A stretch of DNA of 64,000 nucleotides from Calliphora vicina (lineage: Eukaryota; Arthropoda; Insecta; Diptera; Calliphoridae), in NCBI RefSeq assembly GCF_958450345.1, contig NC_088781.1, positions 121,098,431-121,162,430 on the forward strand, given 5' to 3'. A program made the translations under genes and the position numbers. The notes beneath the pieces were generated by a model. That model was not told the DNA's origin and did not search any database. It saw only the letters and a program-made list of their open reading frames with translations. Position 1 is the first letter of the stretch. Every line of letters starts with the position of its first letter. Shown here piece by piece: positions 42,569 to 53,854 of the stretch.

Positions 42569-43244
42569 ATAGAAGGTAGTTTCATTCTCTCTTTATTTTT
42601 TAAAATTCTACGTCTGACATGCTTAAGGATTTTGACGTTTTCGTTAAAATAGTAATACCATATTAATTAAAAATTTTCCCATATATTCTTTAAAGTTTGT
42701 GAAAAAATTAATACATAATTTTCATTAATTTGAAAAATATAAAAAAAAATATAAAAAATATTTACTATCAAATTGGGATCAAAGGTAAGATTTTCATTTT
42801 AAAATATTTCAAAACTAATTTGTGAACATTATTTTAAGATTTAACAAACATGAGTTGCATTTTCCCCAACTGCGAAAATACCAAACATTTTTGCAAAAAT
42901 TCAAATGTAAATTTTTTTAAAGTCCCTACATTACCTAACAAACGACAACAGTGGCTGGATGTATGTAAAACTTGCGAAGAATACCTGAAGATAGAGGTGT
43001 GCTCCGACCATTTCCTTAAAAGCAATATTTCAGTTAATACATTAACATACAACACAACATACTTAATACATTTTTATTTAAATACTAAATTATAAATTAC
43101 ACATTTTTTGTAAAAAATTTCTCTAAAATAAAAATCATTTTTAGGAATGTGGCAACGCTTTTTATAATGCTCACAAAATAAGGAAACTTCAAAAAACCTT
43201 ATTTGAAAAAAAAAATTTTGATTGAAACTACCTTCTATATTTTT
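42569..43244 (+). mobile_element. putative small element carrying a THAP-domain gene
   Basis: ATAGAAGGTAGTTTCATTC (42569-42587) is inverted at 43226-43244 (GAAACTACCTTCTAT), and AT-rich text just outside is also similar (TGATATTTTC on the left, inverted GATAAAAATAT on the right). Between them lies one short spliced THAP gene (42850-43225) whose stop codon sits at the right inverted repeat. THAP domains are typical DNA-binding modules of P and Kolobok transposases and of genes derived from them, so a non-autonomous derivative is plausible. No target-site duplication was identified. Confidence 0.5.
42850..43225 (+). CDS. THAP-type zinc-finger protein, small two-exon gene model
   Basis: The ATG at 42850 (AACAAACATGAG, good insect context) opens a 61-codon exon with a complete C2CH signature: Cys3 and Cys8 (C-x4-C), then Cys51-S-D-His54 (C-x2-H). 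The expected aromatic and Pro (NFFKVP, residues 21-26) and Trp35 are present. This is a THAP DNA-binding domain. The open frame itself runs to 43092. A plausible 112-bp intron (donor TCA|GTTAAT at 43033, acceptor CATTTTTAG at 43144) would replace the tail with ECGNAFYNAHKIRKLQKTLF and six more residues, ending at 43223-43225. The donor is weak, so the unspliced 81-residue form is an alternative. The C-terminal AVPTIF box of many THAP domains is not seen. The intact frame amid decayed relics suggests youth or selection. Confidence 0.6.
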
Positions 43245-43439
43245 ATCATGATATTTTCTATTGAATTTTGAGTTTTGAATTTGATTATTTTGACAATTGA
43301 ATATAAAATTTTCGTTATTGGTTGAATTTCAAATACAAAAATTATTGAATAGATAATTTTTGTAATTGAAAACACATTTTTGTTATTTTTTGTTACCAGT
43401 TCAATATGGGATAAATGTTTGAATTGAAATATAATTTTT

Positions 43440-43880
43440 TCTGTGGAATCATAGTGTATAAGGGATTTTTGTTACTTTTATTATATGATTTTTAACTGGA
43501 CAAATTTTAATGAAATCGGTTATAAAGTGTATCCGATATTGTGGACATCGGTCGGCTATGGTGGTGATATATTGAAATTTGAATATTCGAATGCATATAA
43601 CTCGGTCACTATAGGAGAAAGGCCTAATCGAGGGCTTTACGAATATACTAAAATCTTTGGACAAACCAAAAAAACAAAACTTGAAACCATTTTATACTTT
43701 TCATGTTTCCTATTGTGAGACCATAAACCTCCGCTCCTCAGTAGACTGAAGGGTCCTTCGTCAAAACTTTTACTTTAATAACTCTTTGCTACACTTATGC
43801 GAAATTTAATGTTAATCGGATCAGTCTGTTATAAATGGAAGATTTATGTCCAAAATAATTCGAAAATAATTTCGCATAGT
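43440..43880 (-). repeat. dispersed repeat of the CACAGTGGG-ended family
   Basis: Aligned in order with 32950-33370. On the plus strand these are TTTTAATGAAATCGGTTATA, CTAATCGAGGGCTTTACGAA, a GAGACCATAAACCTCC block, GCGAAATTTAATGTTAATCG and GATCAGTCTGTTATAAATGG. Non-coding; the plus-strand frame at 43485-43718 crosses it without any motif. Confidence 0.55.
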
Positions 43881-44059
43881 CGTAATTCTTAAGTCTTTTA
43901 ACTAATCAATAGAATTTATTGATTTTATATCGATTAAAACTACTAGTGTGACAATACCGATGCCACTATTAAATTAGAAATCTTTATAAAGGTTGGACTA
44001 ACATCTTACAACAATTTTAAGACAATTTATTCAAAAAAATGTAATGGTTTTTGGCATTT

Positions 44060-44153
44060 TAAAAGGAGTATTAAAAAATTCCCGGGAATGAAAAGATTTT
44101 TTAATTTCCTTCCGGGAAAGGAAAAAGTCCGGGAAAATAGGAACCCTAAGTGG
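44060..44153. repeat. hAT-like terminal fragment with CCCGGGAA motifs
   Basis: TTCCCGGGAATGAAAAG and TCCGGGAAAATAGGAACCCTA end here. GGAACCCTA is a possible hAT right terminus. A similar left-type end, TTAGGGTTCC followed by TTCCCGGAATTTTTCC, lies at 47819-47848. The two face away from each other, so they are separate scraps and not one element. Confidence 0.4.
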
Positions 44154-44279
44154 TAGAGATTACATAGCTAATACAAACAAAAGCTTGCTTTTCTTTGAGA
44201 ACGAATGTACTTTCTGCATTAACTCAGTCTTTAATACTCAGTCCATAAGAGTGAGTAGACTTTGCTAAGTGTATCACTG

Positions 44280-44515
44280 AGAAATATTCATCTAAGACCC
44301 CACAAAATATATATTTATGAAATTCTAAGACGATTTATCTATGATCGTTTGTGTAAATCACTCTTATATATAAATTACAATACTGAGACCAATGAGATTT
44401 ATCTAGAGCCTTTATCATTAGCCTAGGTAGTTTGGTATTGAAAATGAGCAAAATTTGTTTTGTAGAAAAAATTTAATGAACCAAAATATGAGACAACTTA
44501 AAAAAATATGCTTTT
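44280..44515 (+). repeat. single diverged copy of the ~330-bp repeat unit
   Basis: Shares TATGAAATTCTAAGACGAT, GTGTAAA, the TAGCCTAGGTAGTTTGGTAT block and ATGAGACAACTTAAAAAA with the tandem array at 27430-28700 and with the copies at 54.2 and 59.6 kb. Confidence 0.55.
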
Positions 44516-44519
44516 AACC

Positions 44520-46630
44520 AATATCATTTTCAATTCAGTTTGTTTTTGTAGTTGTTCATTATTTAGGAAATTTTGGAAGTTTTATTTGTTTAATTCTGGA
44601 ATCAGGGGAACGATATTTAAGTTTCGATATATTCTAACCTGTTTGAGAATTAATTTATTTACATACCCATTTATTTCGAAAATTATATAAACTGGTTATA
44701 TTATTACCTGAAATAAGAAGAAAATAGAAAAAAAAATTAGTTTATTTATTAAATAAATTCCTAGCAATTAAAGTATAAAATTATTTAAATATGTAGCAAG
44801 TGTTTAACCTAGCAAATATATGAAGAATGTAGGGTGCATTCACAAATAAAAGTAGTTTTGGTCCAACACATGATGGCGTGCTTTTAACATTTGATTTCAA
44901 ACACATATAATCGCTGCTAAAAATTTTTATTTTTTAATATTTTCTTTTCAAATAAATATGTGTATAAACGTATCTATTCCTACATACTGGTGGCTTAGTA
45001 CCAATATCTCCATTATGTTTACAGGCGAGTAAGTAAAACAACGACTATCACCAAAACGAATCTATGTTAAAGTATGAAATATAAAAAACTAGTTCTTTTT
45101 ACACGTAAGTTTATATTTTTTGTTTTCTTAGTTCTTTTTTTCTGTGTAATATTATTTTATTTCTTTTTAAACAACTTTGAACTTGTACTCGTTTTTGTTT
45201 TTTTAGTTGCTTTTTGATTTTATTTTTTATTTCAATATAATTTTTGCTTGAAATTATGTAGTAGAGGTATAAAATAAGTGGTCAAACAATTAATATTTGG
45301 TTTTCAACGCTTTCAAAATGTTATTTTACACATTCGTAATATAATTAAAATAAATTAAACGCAGACAAACTGTATAACATGAAATTATAAAAATATATAT
45401 AAAAAAATTAAGAAAAAAAGATTCTATGAATATAAAAATATAAAACGCATGCTTTAACGAGCATATGGATTGAAGCTGCTATAAAAATTTTAGTTTTGTG
45501 GGTTGGTTTTAATTTTTATGTTTTGAAGTATTTTGTTAAATTTTTTTGGTATAAAATCTTTAATAATTGTGTGTAATTATTAGAAAATTATGGTAGTCGT
45601 GTTTTTTTTTTGGTATTTAGAGATAATTTTTTTAATTTTTTGAGATTTTAAAGGAAATCTACTGGTTGTATAAATAATTTTATATATTTTCGTGTGTTAT
45701 GGAATATATAATATTTATTAAATAGCTAATTTTGTTGTCATGTATATGGTTTAGTTAAGATAATTATTCTAATTATAAAATATACAGAATATAGTAGATA
45801 CTTTTCTTATAATTTTATTCTAGAAGTAGTTCGTAAAGAGTTTTAAGAAATAATAGCCAGAAAAGTCTTGCATCAGTCTTAGCAGACATGAAAACAATAG
45901 CTAATATATCCATGATGAGGCTAACTCCATAAATCTTTTCAACAATATGAAAATATTCTCATAAAAAAATACTTAAACTAATTTCACAAAATACCTTTTT
46001 CAACAAAAAATATATTTTTTTAAAAAAAAAAAGAATATTTATTTTTTACAAAAAATAGCTATTTTATTAAATAAAATCATTTTTATCAAAGTTTAAATTT
46101 TCACAAAAAAATTTTTTTAACTATAAAAGATTTATATAAAACCAACATCAAGTCACATAAAGTAAACCCGTTGAGACGAGAAATTTTTAACAATTTTAAT
46201 AAAAATGAAAGCTTTCAACTGACACTACGAAACTTCAAACCAGCTTCTACTCACAATATCTTACAGGAAACAATTTGAAAACCGTTTGTTACAAAAAAAA
46301 TCCTCTTTTCTATATAAAAGCTTTTTTATAATTTACCAAACTATAGTTATACATTAAGCTCCCCATATCAAAAAAAATTCACAACATTTTCTTGAATTTT
46401 TACACAAAAACGAATTTTTCCCAAAAAATTTTACTTTTACAAATTTTACATGTATATTTCGCAACAAATTCGGAAATTTTATAAAACATGTTTCATGTTT
46501 CATTAAAAGGGTAATATCGAAAATGTATGTTTTCACAAAATAGCTTTTTTATGAAGAAATAAATTGTTTTTCACAAAAAGTTACATGTTCCACATTTCAC
46601 AATAAAAGAAAAATTCGCATAAAAATCTTA
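44520..46630. other. gene-free AT-rich tract
   Basis: Very A/T-rich. Many variants of ACAAAAAGCTTTT appear from about 46000 on, but no element boundaries, exons or protein remnants can be placed. Confidence 0.4.
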
Positions 46631-46645
46631 TATTAGAATAAAAGG

Positions 46646-46856
46646 TTTTTTACAAAAAAATCATAACTTTAACACTAATAATTATTTTACAAAAAGCTTT
46701 CCATGAAAAGCTTATTTATTTTAATCTTTGCATAAAAACCTTTTTGCAACAAAAGCTTTTTTTACAAAAAAATCATAACTTTAACACAAATAATTATTTT
46801 ACAAAAAGCTTTCAATGAAAAGCTTATTTATTTTAAAGTTTGCATAAAAACCTTTT
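46646..46856 (+). repeat. ~111-bp tandem duplication
   Basis: ATCATAACTTTAACACTAAT through ATTTTACAAAAAGCTTTCC, AAAAGCTTATTTATTTTAA and TGCATAAAAACCTTTTT occurs twice in succession (46659-46747 and 46770-46858) with few differences. The surrounding 46.0-46.9 and 48.5-49.1 kb contain looser ACAAAAAGCTTTT variants, so this is a local amplification within an older low-complexity family. Confidence 0.7.
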
Positions 46857-47508
46857 TGTAAAGCAGATTTTTTTACAAAAAGTTGTTTATATTTACCATA
46901 GCTGTAAATTGTGAATATTTTTATTCAAAATATTTCCAAAAACTTAATTATTTTTGAATTTTAGTTATATTTGAAAAAATAAATTTATATTAAAATCATT
47001 CTATATTATTCAAAATAGGATACTAATTAACATATATCTATTTAGAATATAAAGCATTAAATATTATTTGATTTCAATAGAATACGATATTAAATAAATT
47101 ATACTTAAAAGTTTTGAATAAACATTTAGAAAATTATACTAATAGTATTTGTATTCTAGTAACAATAAGTTGTATTTTATTTATTATGTAATGAATAGAT
47201 TTTAAAATATTCTAATCAATATGAAAACATGTAATTATTTTCAAATTGTATTTTTATAGTTAAAATTAAATATTAATTTAGTTTATTCAACTAGTTATGA
47301 ATAAAATATTATTCTACTTATTCGAAAATTTGTTGATAGATTTTATTCAAAGCAATTTTCTTTGAATAATTTTATTTCTCCAAGAAAAGAAAAATATTTA
47401 AATATTCAACAAAAAATTTTGGAATATTTTTATTCACAGAAATTTTCTTTGAATAATTTTATTTGTGAAAATAAAGTCAAATATTAAAAATATTTTTGTG
47501 TGTGACAA

Positions 47509-47725
47509 TGAGCTCGGACGATGATGATTTTTCTTCCGATAATTTTGAAAAATATCCTTCGTTTGCTATGGAAAAACAAAAGCAATGCTCAAAAATAATT
47601 CAACGACAATTGAACGTCTATTTTCACTTGCGGAATTATTAAATAGCCCTAGGAGGAATGCCATGTCAGACGATCATTTTAAAAAACTAGTTACTTTAAA
47701 AAAAGTTTTTAAAAAAAATTCATGA
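47509..47725 (+). pseudogene. hAT transposase relic: acidic start joined to C-terminal dimerisation motif
   Basis: An ATG at 47513 begins MSSDDDDFSSDNFEKYPSFA, an acidic low-complexity start typical of some transposase genes. It continues only to about residue 43 before a stop. In the next frame the text reads TIERLFSLAELLNSPRRNAM (about 47606-47665) and SDDHFKKLVTLKKVF, ending at a stop near 47724. This is the C-terminal hATC dimerisation region. The whole middle is missing, so this is an internally deleted, frameshifted copy. Confidence 0.7.
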
Positions 47726-47729
47726 ATTT

Positions 47730-49220
47730 TGTTCTTCGCAATTTAAATTAATAATAAACCTCCAATTGAAACCATAAATCTGTGTAGTAGTAGTTTTTAA
47801 AAATAGATATCAGAGAATTAGGGTTCCGAATTTCCCGGAATTTTTCCATTCCCAAACTAAGAAAAAAACAAGTTAAATCTGAAAACAAAATTGTAATTCG
47901 TTTCGAAAATAACTTTTTCAACTCAGAATGCAATCAGAAGACATTTTACATCAGTATTATTGTGAAATAAAAATATTCTTTAACATTTATTAGAATTATT
48001 TCTATTCAGTAATTTTTGGAAAAATAAATTTATTTGTTTCAAATTTGTGAGAAATAAAAATATTTCTAAAGTTTTATTAGAATTATTTCTATTCAATCAT
48101 TTTTTGTTTGAATAATTTTAATTTTTTGTATTTTATTTGAATAAATATTCCAAAGAAATTAGTTGATTTTTTTTGTATCTAAATAAAATAATTTTAAATT
48201 TTATTCAACTTTATTTTATTTGATTATATAAAATTTTACTATTTTCTAAAAAATATCAATATAATTTGATTAAACTAATATAAAATGATTTTATTTATAA
48301 TTTATTTGGTTTTAAAAGATATAAATATGCATAAATTTAACTGTAAATATTATTAACAAATTAGACAAATACTTTATTCAACTAATAAATAATTTGGAAA
48401 ATAAATATTTATAATAAATATTATTTACAAAATATCTTTATATTCAGAAAAGTATATTTTCAAATCTTTCAAAACAATAGAAGTTAAAACCTAATAAATT
48501 CAATAATTTCATAAAGATCCTCAACAAATATTTTTTTTTGTCAAATAAAGCTTTTACGTTAAAAAGTTAATTTATAAGAAAAGTTTTATAAAACATTTTT
48601 TGGCAATAAAAATAAATTGTATAGTATTTTTAAACCAAAAGCTTTTTTTAACAAAAGTTTTTTCACAAAAAAATCTCTAAAAACTTTTTTTTAATTTTAA
48701 CATTTACACAAATACATATTTTACAATGAGTTTATTCCTTGAAATGCTTATTTCAAATCAAAAATTTTAAATTCTTTTTTTCACAAAACCTCAATGTAGA
48801 TTGAAATATTCACAGAAAAGCTTCATCTTCCAAAAACATATTTCTAATTAATGCTTTATACTAAGAAAATAATTATTTTACAAAATGTATTTTTGGAATA
48901 TTATTTTTTTGCACAAAAATCATATTTCTCAATTAAAGCTTTTCCTTTTTATTTATTTTTTTTATAAAGACTAAAATTTTATTACAAAATAAAGGCCAAA
49001 AAATAAATTTTTTCCAAAAAGAGTTTTTTAATTATCCTATTCTAACTAAAAGCTCTCAACATTTTTTTGAATGTTATTTACATAACTCTTTATTTGAAAC
49101 TAAAAGCTTTATTAAAAAAAACATTAGCTCTTTAGCAGAAAATCATATTATTTTATTGCTTTTTGAATGATTATTTTGTCCAACCAATTTTTTTCTATGA
49201 ATATTAAAGTTTTTATTATT
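47730..49220. other. AT-rich tract with one hAT-like end
   Basis: TTAGGGTTCC at 47819-47828 followed by TTTCCCGGAATTTTTCC resembles an hAT left terminus (see 44060-44153). The rest is A/T-rich with no exon or protein remnant. Confidence 0.35.
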
Positions 49221-49224
49221 TTTC

Positions 49225-49585
49225 CTTTTATTAAGAAAACTAGTTGACCGCCTCGGCTTCGCCCGGTAGCATTTACTAATGTTAGTTCTTCAAGTTTCTC
49301 CAACCCACATACAACTACCTGCCTGTTCTTATTTATTTGCAAATAAAATATGTAAATTTGTACTGCATACTTTAGGGAGCTTTTTTATCACAGTTGACTG
49401 GACTCAAAAAAAATTCCGAGTTTTACCCGAATTTTTTAATTTTTTTTCTATACAAACAATCTCCTGAAAATTTCGAATCGAATAAAAAAATGAGCCAAAT
49501 CGCTCCAGCCGTTCTCACGTGATGCCATTACATACATGGACCATTTAATTTTTATATATATAGATAGATAGAAGATAGATAATAT
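49225..49585 (+). repeat. short RTE-type retroposon (SINE or truncated LINE)
   Basis: Starts CTAGTTGACCGCCTCGGCTT, with a CGCCCGG motif, much GC-richer than the surroundings. It ends GCTCCAGCCGTTCTCACGTG, ACCATTTAATTTTTATATAT and an ATAG-type tail (about 49553-49583). A CGGCTTCGCCCG-like head and a GCCGTTCTCACGTGATG-like tail are familiar from RTE-derived retroposons in insects and other invertebrates (recall). No polymerase is encoded. Confidence 0.65.
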
Positions 49586-49589
49586 TAAA

Positions 49590-52155
49590 TTTTCAAAATA
49601 CAAATTAACAACATAAAAAATATTAAAATTTTTTTTGGATAAACAAAAATTTGTTCTTCGTAATAAAAGCTTTTATCAATTGAAAGAATATTCTTCACAT
49701 AATACTTTCTTGATGAATTTTTATTTACAAACATTTACATAGGTTATTAAGAAATCATAGAAAATAAGTTGATTTTCCCCGGAAACGGATATCTTCTCAT
49801 TGAACATTTCTCCTCTACATATATCTTAATTAAAATGAATCATATCCAGCCACTCTAAATAGCAGCACATAACATCATTAATTCTTTCCTGCATAAGCGA
49901 CAAAATAGTTAAGAAAAAGATATTAAAAAAAAAACATTGTCATAAAATGCTAAAACTCTAACAACCTTCACCGTTAAATTGCATTCATTACAAAGTTTAT
50001 TTGTTTATGTTAAAATAAAACTCTAAGTAAAACTTATCTTTAACAAACTCTTTCAACGAGTTGGTGTCTTTTGTTTGCTTTTGCCTGTTTTTTTGAACAT
50101 AAAACCAATTTTTTTTTAATTTTAATGTGGCATGAAATCAAATTTGAATATAAATGAAGTCAACAAAAAAAAAAATGTATAACAACAAAATGTAAATTTT
50201 TAATATGAAAACAGAAAACGTCATCATAGTGATTTCATTATTATTTTATTAATAGTTAATTAGTGTGAAATTAAGTTAGTGAAAAAAAAATTGTAATGAA
50301 CTTGACTTTGAATAAATAATTTATTGTGTACAATTCACACATATGAGTGTAATTAAACACAAGAAAAACATGTTAAAAAAAAAACTGAATTTATTTAGGT
50401 ATTAAAGCCTAAAACCTGCAATGTATATAAAATATTGAATACAATTGGTTTCAAAACCAAACTTGACAAAACCTGACAAATCATGTTTTTTTTGTAAATT
50501 AAGCTTAAGGCTAAATTCTGTAGAAAAAAACTTTAAACAACTGTTAAAAATTTGTAAAGTAGTAGTTTTATTGAATATAAATTGCACAATTTAAGCATGA
50601 TGGTCAGTGTTAAATTTGATATTTTAATTAAGATATTGAGAGTTTTTTGTATGAAAATAAAGAGTTTCTTTGCAATCACAAATATTTAAAAGTAAATCGT
50701 GGGTGTTTTATTGATATTGGACTTATTTGATGGCTGTGTTTAAGATAATAAATTTTTCAAGTTGTTTTAAGGTATTTTTTGGTTAAAGCAGCTTTATAAC
50801 GTTATAAGTTTGTAATTAAATATGAGAAATTCTGAAAATTTAAGACTCTTCAGTACAAAATCTAAATATTTTTAAATGACGATAATCTTAATTTATTGGA
50901 AATTAATGCAGGAATACTAAATGGGGAGTTGAGATAATTATGACGCTATATTACAGAAGATTTGGATGTCAGAAATCTGAAATTTTGAAAAATTAAAGTA
51001 ATTAGTCATCACGCAGATCTCATTTTGATCGCAAATTCTACCAAACCATTAATAATGTTTGCATCCGTTGGGAAAATTGATGCTATATTGCCGAAGTCCG
51101 ATTAGTCATCATATAGATCAAATTGTATCAACTCATAGACCAAAATATTAATTTTTGCAAACATTTTAATTCCCAATTATAGCTCCATCATTTGATCACC
51201 ATAACCAAAGACACTGATCTTTAAATATTCATTATTAAAACATTTATAATCTGCTAGTTTGTTTATTTAATTAACACTCATGAATATGCTAATTAAATTG
51301 ACAGTTATGTTTGCTTGATATATTTGATTTAATTTTACAAACTGATTTTTTTTTCTCTCCCTCCACAAATATAAATATTTACATAATTTGCTTAAATACC
51401 TACATTAAAGTGTTATACATACATTGTTATTAATGTTATTGTTATACACGAACAACAAAAGCCTATAATTTCGTCATATAGTGCAAAAAATAAAATTTAA
51501 ATATTTTTTTTCTCTTATAGTTTATTAATAAATTCCAAAGTTTACTTTATTATTATGACTCATCATAAAGTGAATTACCAAGAATAAACTGAAAGAAGTC
51601 TGAAAATAACACGTACATAAACATACATGTAAAGATATTTGCATAACAGTAATTGGAAATTTTAAGATTTTTTTGCGGTCTAAATACAAAATTATTTGGA
51701 ATATTTTTTTTTAGTAAAATCTTAATAATAAAAGCTATAACAAAGACTTTAATAACAAAAGTATTAAGAAATGTTCATTGTTTATGGTTAAAAGGTAATT
51801 AAAAAAAAATATTTTAATGATTATGAATAATTTCAAGAGTATTGAAATATATTTTAATTCATTAATTTTGCACTGACTCAGTTTTGTTTGCAAACAAAAA
51901 TATTGTTTAGAAAATTTTGTGGTATGGTTTTTTTTTGGCTTTAAACAATAAAAATTTTCCCAGCAAGAAATTATGTTTGATATATGGTTTATACTTGTTC
52001 TACAATCTCTATTAGTAATTTTTGGGGGTTTTTGTATGACTTAATATTGAAGCCTTTTTAGGTTAAAAAGTAATAAAACTTTTCCCAGAAGTTTTATAAC
52101 AAATGTGGTGGTTTCCTGGAATAAGTTTTCAAATAAATTCAATTCACACGTATGT
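49590..52155. other. gene-free AT-rich tract
   Basis: No exon, array or element end recognised. The minus-strand frame at 50402-50587 has no motif. Confidence 0.4.
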
Positions 52156-52159
52156 AGTT

Positions 52160-52800
52160 TCTTACGATTAAAGCAAAGCCAATCTGAGGCTGAACTAAGA
52201 CTCTAAACTAAGACTGTATAAAGACCTACGATTAAAGCTAAACTAAGACTGTATAAAGACGACTGAAGCTAAACTAAGGGCCATTATTACAACTTGCCGT
52301 TATAGTTAAAGTTACCTTTAAGGGTACTTTAAAGTTACCTTTAAGGGTACCTTAAAGTTACCTTTAACTATAACGGCAAGTTATAATAATGGCCCTAAGA
52401 CTGTTAATTTAAGTTAATTTAAGACTGTATAAAGTTCTGCGATTAAAGCTAAACTAAGACTGTATAAAGACCTACCACTAAAGCTTAACTAAGGCTGTAT
52501 AAACCCTTTGATTAAAGCTAAACTAAGACTGTTTAATGTTCTACGATTAAAGTTAAGCTAATACTATCGAAATACCTGTGATTAAAGCTAAACTAAGTCT
52601 TTATAAAACCTACGATTAACTCTAAACTAAGACCTACCACCCTAGCTTAACTATTGCTGTTTAAAGACCTATGATAAAACCTAAACTAAGACTCTATAAA
52701 GATCTACAATTAAATCTTAACAAAGATTGTAGAAAATATTAAAGTTAAATTAAGACTGTATGAAGACCAACGATTAAAGATAAACTAACATGCATACAAT
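52160..52800 (-). repeat. ~35-bp minisatellite (same family as 38205-38565)
   Basis: About fourteen units near CTACGATTAAAGCTAAACTA plus AGACTGTATAAAGAC. The reverse complement matches the 38.2-kb array unit. A 118-bp MITE interrupts it at 52278-52395. Units left of the MITE are more alike than those at the right end. Confidence 0.8.
52278..52395. mobile_element. 118-bp PIF/Harbinger-type MITE
   Basis: GGGCCATTATTACAACTTGC plus CGTTATAGTTAAAG is inverted at the other end with one mismatch over about 33 bp. The element is flanked by TAA on both sides (52275-52277 and 52396-52398). A 3-bp TAA duplication and a GGGCC terminus fit PIF/Harbinger. The core is three AGTTACCTTTAAGGGTAC units that are near-palindromic. 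The element splits a minisatellite unit cleanly, giving an unambiguous insertion. Confidence 0.88.
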
Positions 52801-53124
52801 AAATGTTTGCCTACAAAATAACAGTTTGACAGCTGATAGGTTAAGAATAGTAAAAAGATGAACTATAAGATAGAACACTGTTGAACAAAATTTGAAAAAA
52901 AACATCTATAAAGTACATTTTTTCCTTGACTGCTTTGTCAATATTACCGCACAATGGAGGCCTCCACAATGGAGGCATCATTGGACCTCAAATGGATGGT
53001 GTTCGATTCGCGGCAATATAATTTGTTCTTTCTATCTAAATTGGATGATATTGATGTCCGATAACAAAATGATGTACGAAAAAATCGTAGAGGTGGATTC
53101 AACAGGATTCATCCAAAAGCTGAG

Positions 53125-53187
53125 AAAACAGATTCGTAGTGGCAAACTTTAGCAAAAAATTCGGTTGCTACTACGAATCTGTTTTTT
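53125..53187. mobile_element. 63-bp hairpin insertion inside the mariner relic
   Basis: AAAACAGATTCGTAGTGGCA (53125 onward) and its inverse TGCTACTACGAATCTGTTTT (53166-53185) form ~23-bp arms around a 15-bp loop. Comparison with the other mariner copies shows the hairpin sits between the codons for QKL and the following Y-E-L segment, replacing a few codons. A very small MITE is likely. Confidence 0.7.
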
Positions 53188-53468
53188 CTGTGTACGAATT
53201 GATGCTGAGAAAACGTGAAAGAACATTTTGTATGTCCGAAAGCTTGAACGCTATAAAAGAAAATCATTTTTACATCAATTCATTACTTTCGATGAAAAAT
53301 GGATCCATTGCAATAACCCGAAGCGTAAGAGATCGTACGTGAAGCCCGACAACCTGACGAACCGACACCAAAGCCAAATATCTATAGTGCTAAGGTAATG
53401 CTCGGAATTTGGCCGGAGTAAAAATTATGAGCTGCTGAAATCTGACTAGACCATCACAGGGAACCTAT

Positions 53469-53570
53469 AGCGATCCATTCCCACGACAGCCGGTTCTACG
53501 CATCGGAATGACCCGAGTTCACTCGGCCAAGGGCTGTCAACTCAGCAAATACTGCTGTTACAACAACAAC
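53469..53570 (+). mobile_element. 102-bp 5'-truncated LINE tail with 7-bp target duplication
   Basis: GC-rich text (CCACGACAGCCGGTTCTACG, CCCGAGTTCACTCGGCC) ends in CTGCTGTTACAACAACAAC. It is bounded by AACCTAT on both sides (53462-53468 and 53571-53577). Other mariner copies read straight through GGGAACCTGTACCGAATG, so the insertion is certain. A CAA-repeat 3' end with a target duplication of this kind is typical of I/LOA-group LINEs, by recall. Confidence 0.85.
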
Positions 53571-53854
53571 AACCTATACCGAATGCAACTGAAATTTTGC
53601 CTCACCGCTATATAGTCCAGGTCATGCCCCTTCCGACTAATATTTATATCGATGGACGTAGAACGCTATCTCTGGTATACGCTTCAATTTGGAATATAGT
53701 ATCCGATATTGGCTTGATTATTTCTTGGTTCAAAAGATGACCAGTTCTTTTGACTCGGAATACATATGATGCTAACAATGGCCAATAACATGAATAAATT
53801 TATATTGTAAATGTTTCAAAATGGAAGCTAAAAGTTTAGAAAAAATGTTCCTTT

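Larger units (their letters stand above)
53090..53850 (+). pseudogene. mariner transposase relic 6, carrying two younger insertions
   Basis: The relic starts at STGFIQKL (53098-53121) and resumes after a small hairpin with YELMLRKRERTF and LNAIKENHFYINSLLS-type text. DEKWIHC (53290-53310) retains the first catalytic Asp, and RSKRSYVKPDN-like and TPKPNIYSAKVMLGI-like text follows. A 102-bp LINE tail interrupts the region after GNL (53469-53570). The HDN block is deleted; the third block reads APSD then a stop (about 53622-53640). It ends near 53850 with the EIHMML/NGQ.HE remnant. Upstream, 52930-53040 may be a DUF4817 scrap (GGIIGP-like codons), which is uncertain. Confidence 0.82.

Noticed and set aside
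44060..47848. A single 3.8-kb hAT element bounded by GGAACCCTA at 44.15 kb and TTAGGGTTCC at 47.82 kb
   Set aside because: The two ends point away from each other, so they cannot delimit one element; they are better read as separate scraps.
52892..53152. 86-codon plus-strand frame as a host gene
   Set aside because: Its end (STGFIQKL) is mariner and its start is possibly a transposase scrap; no splice or start support.
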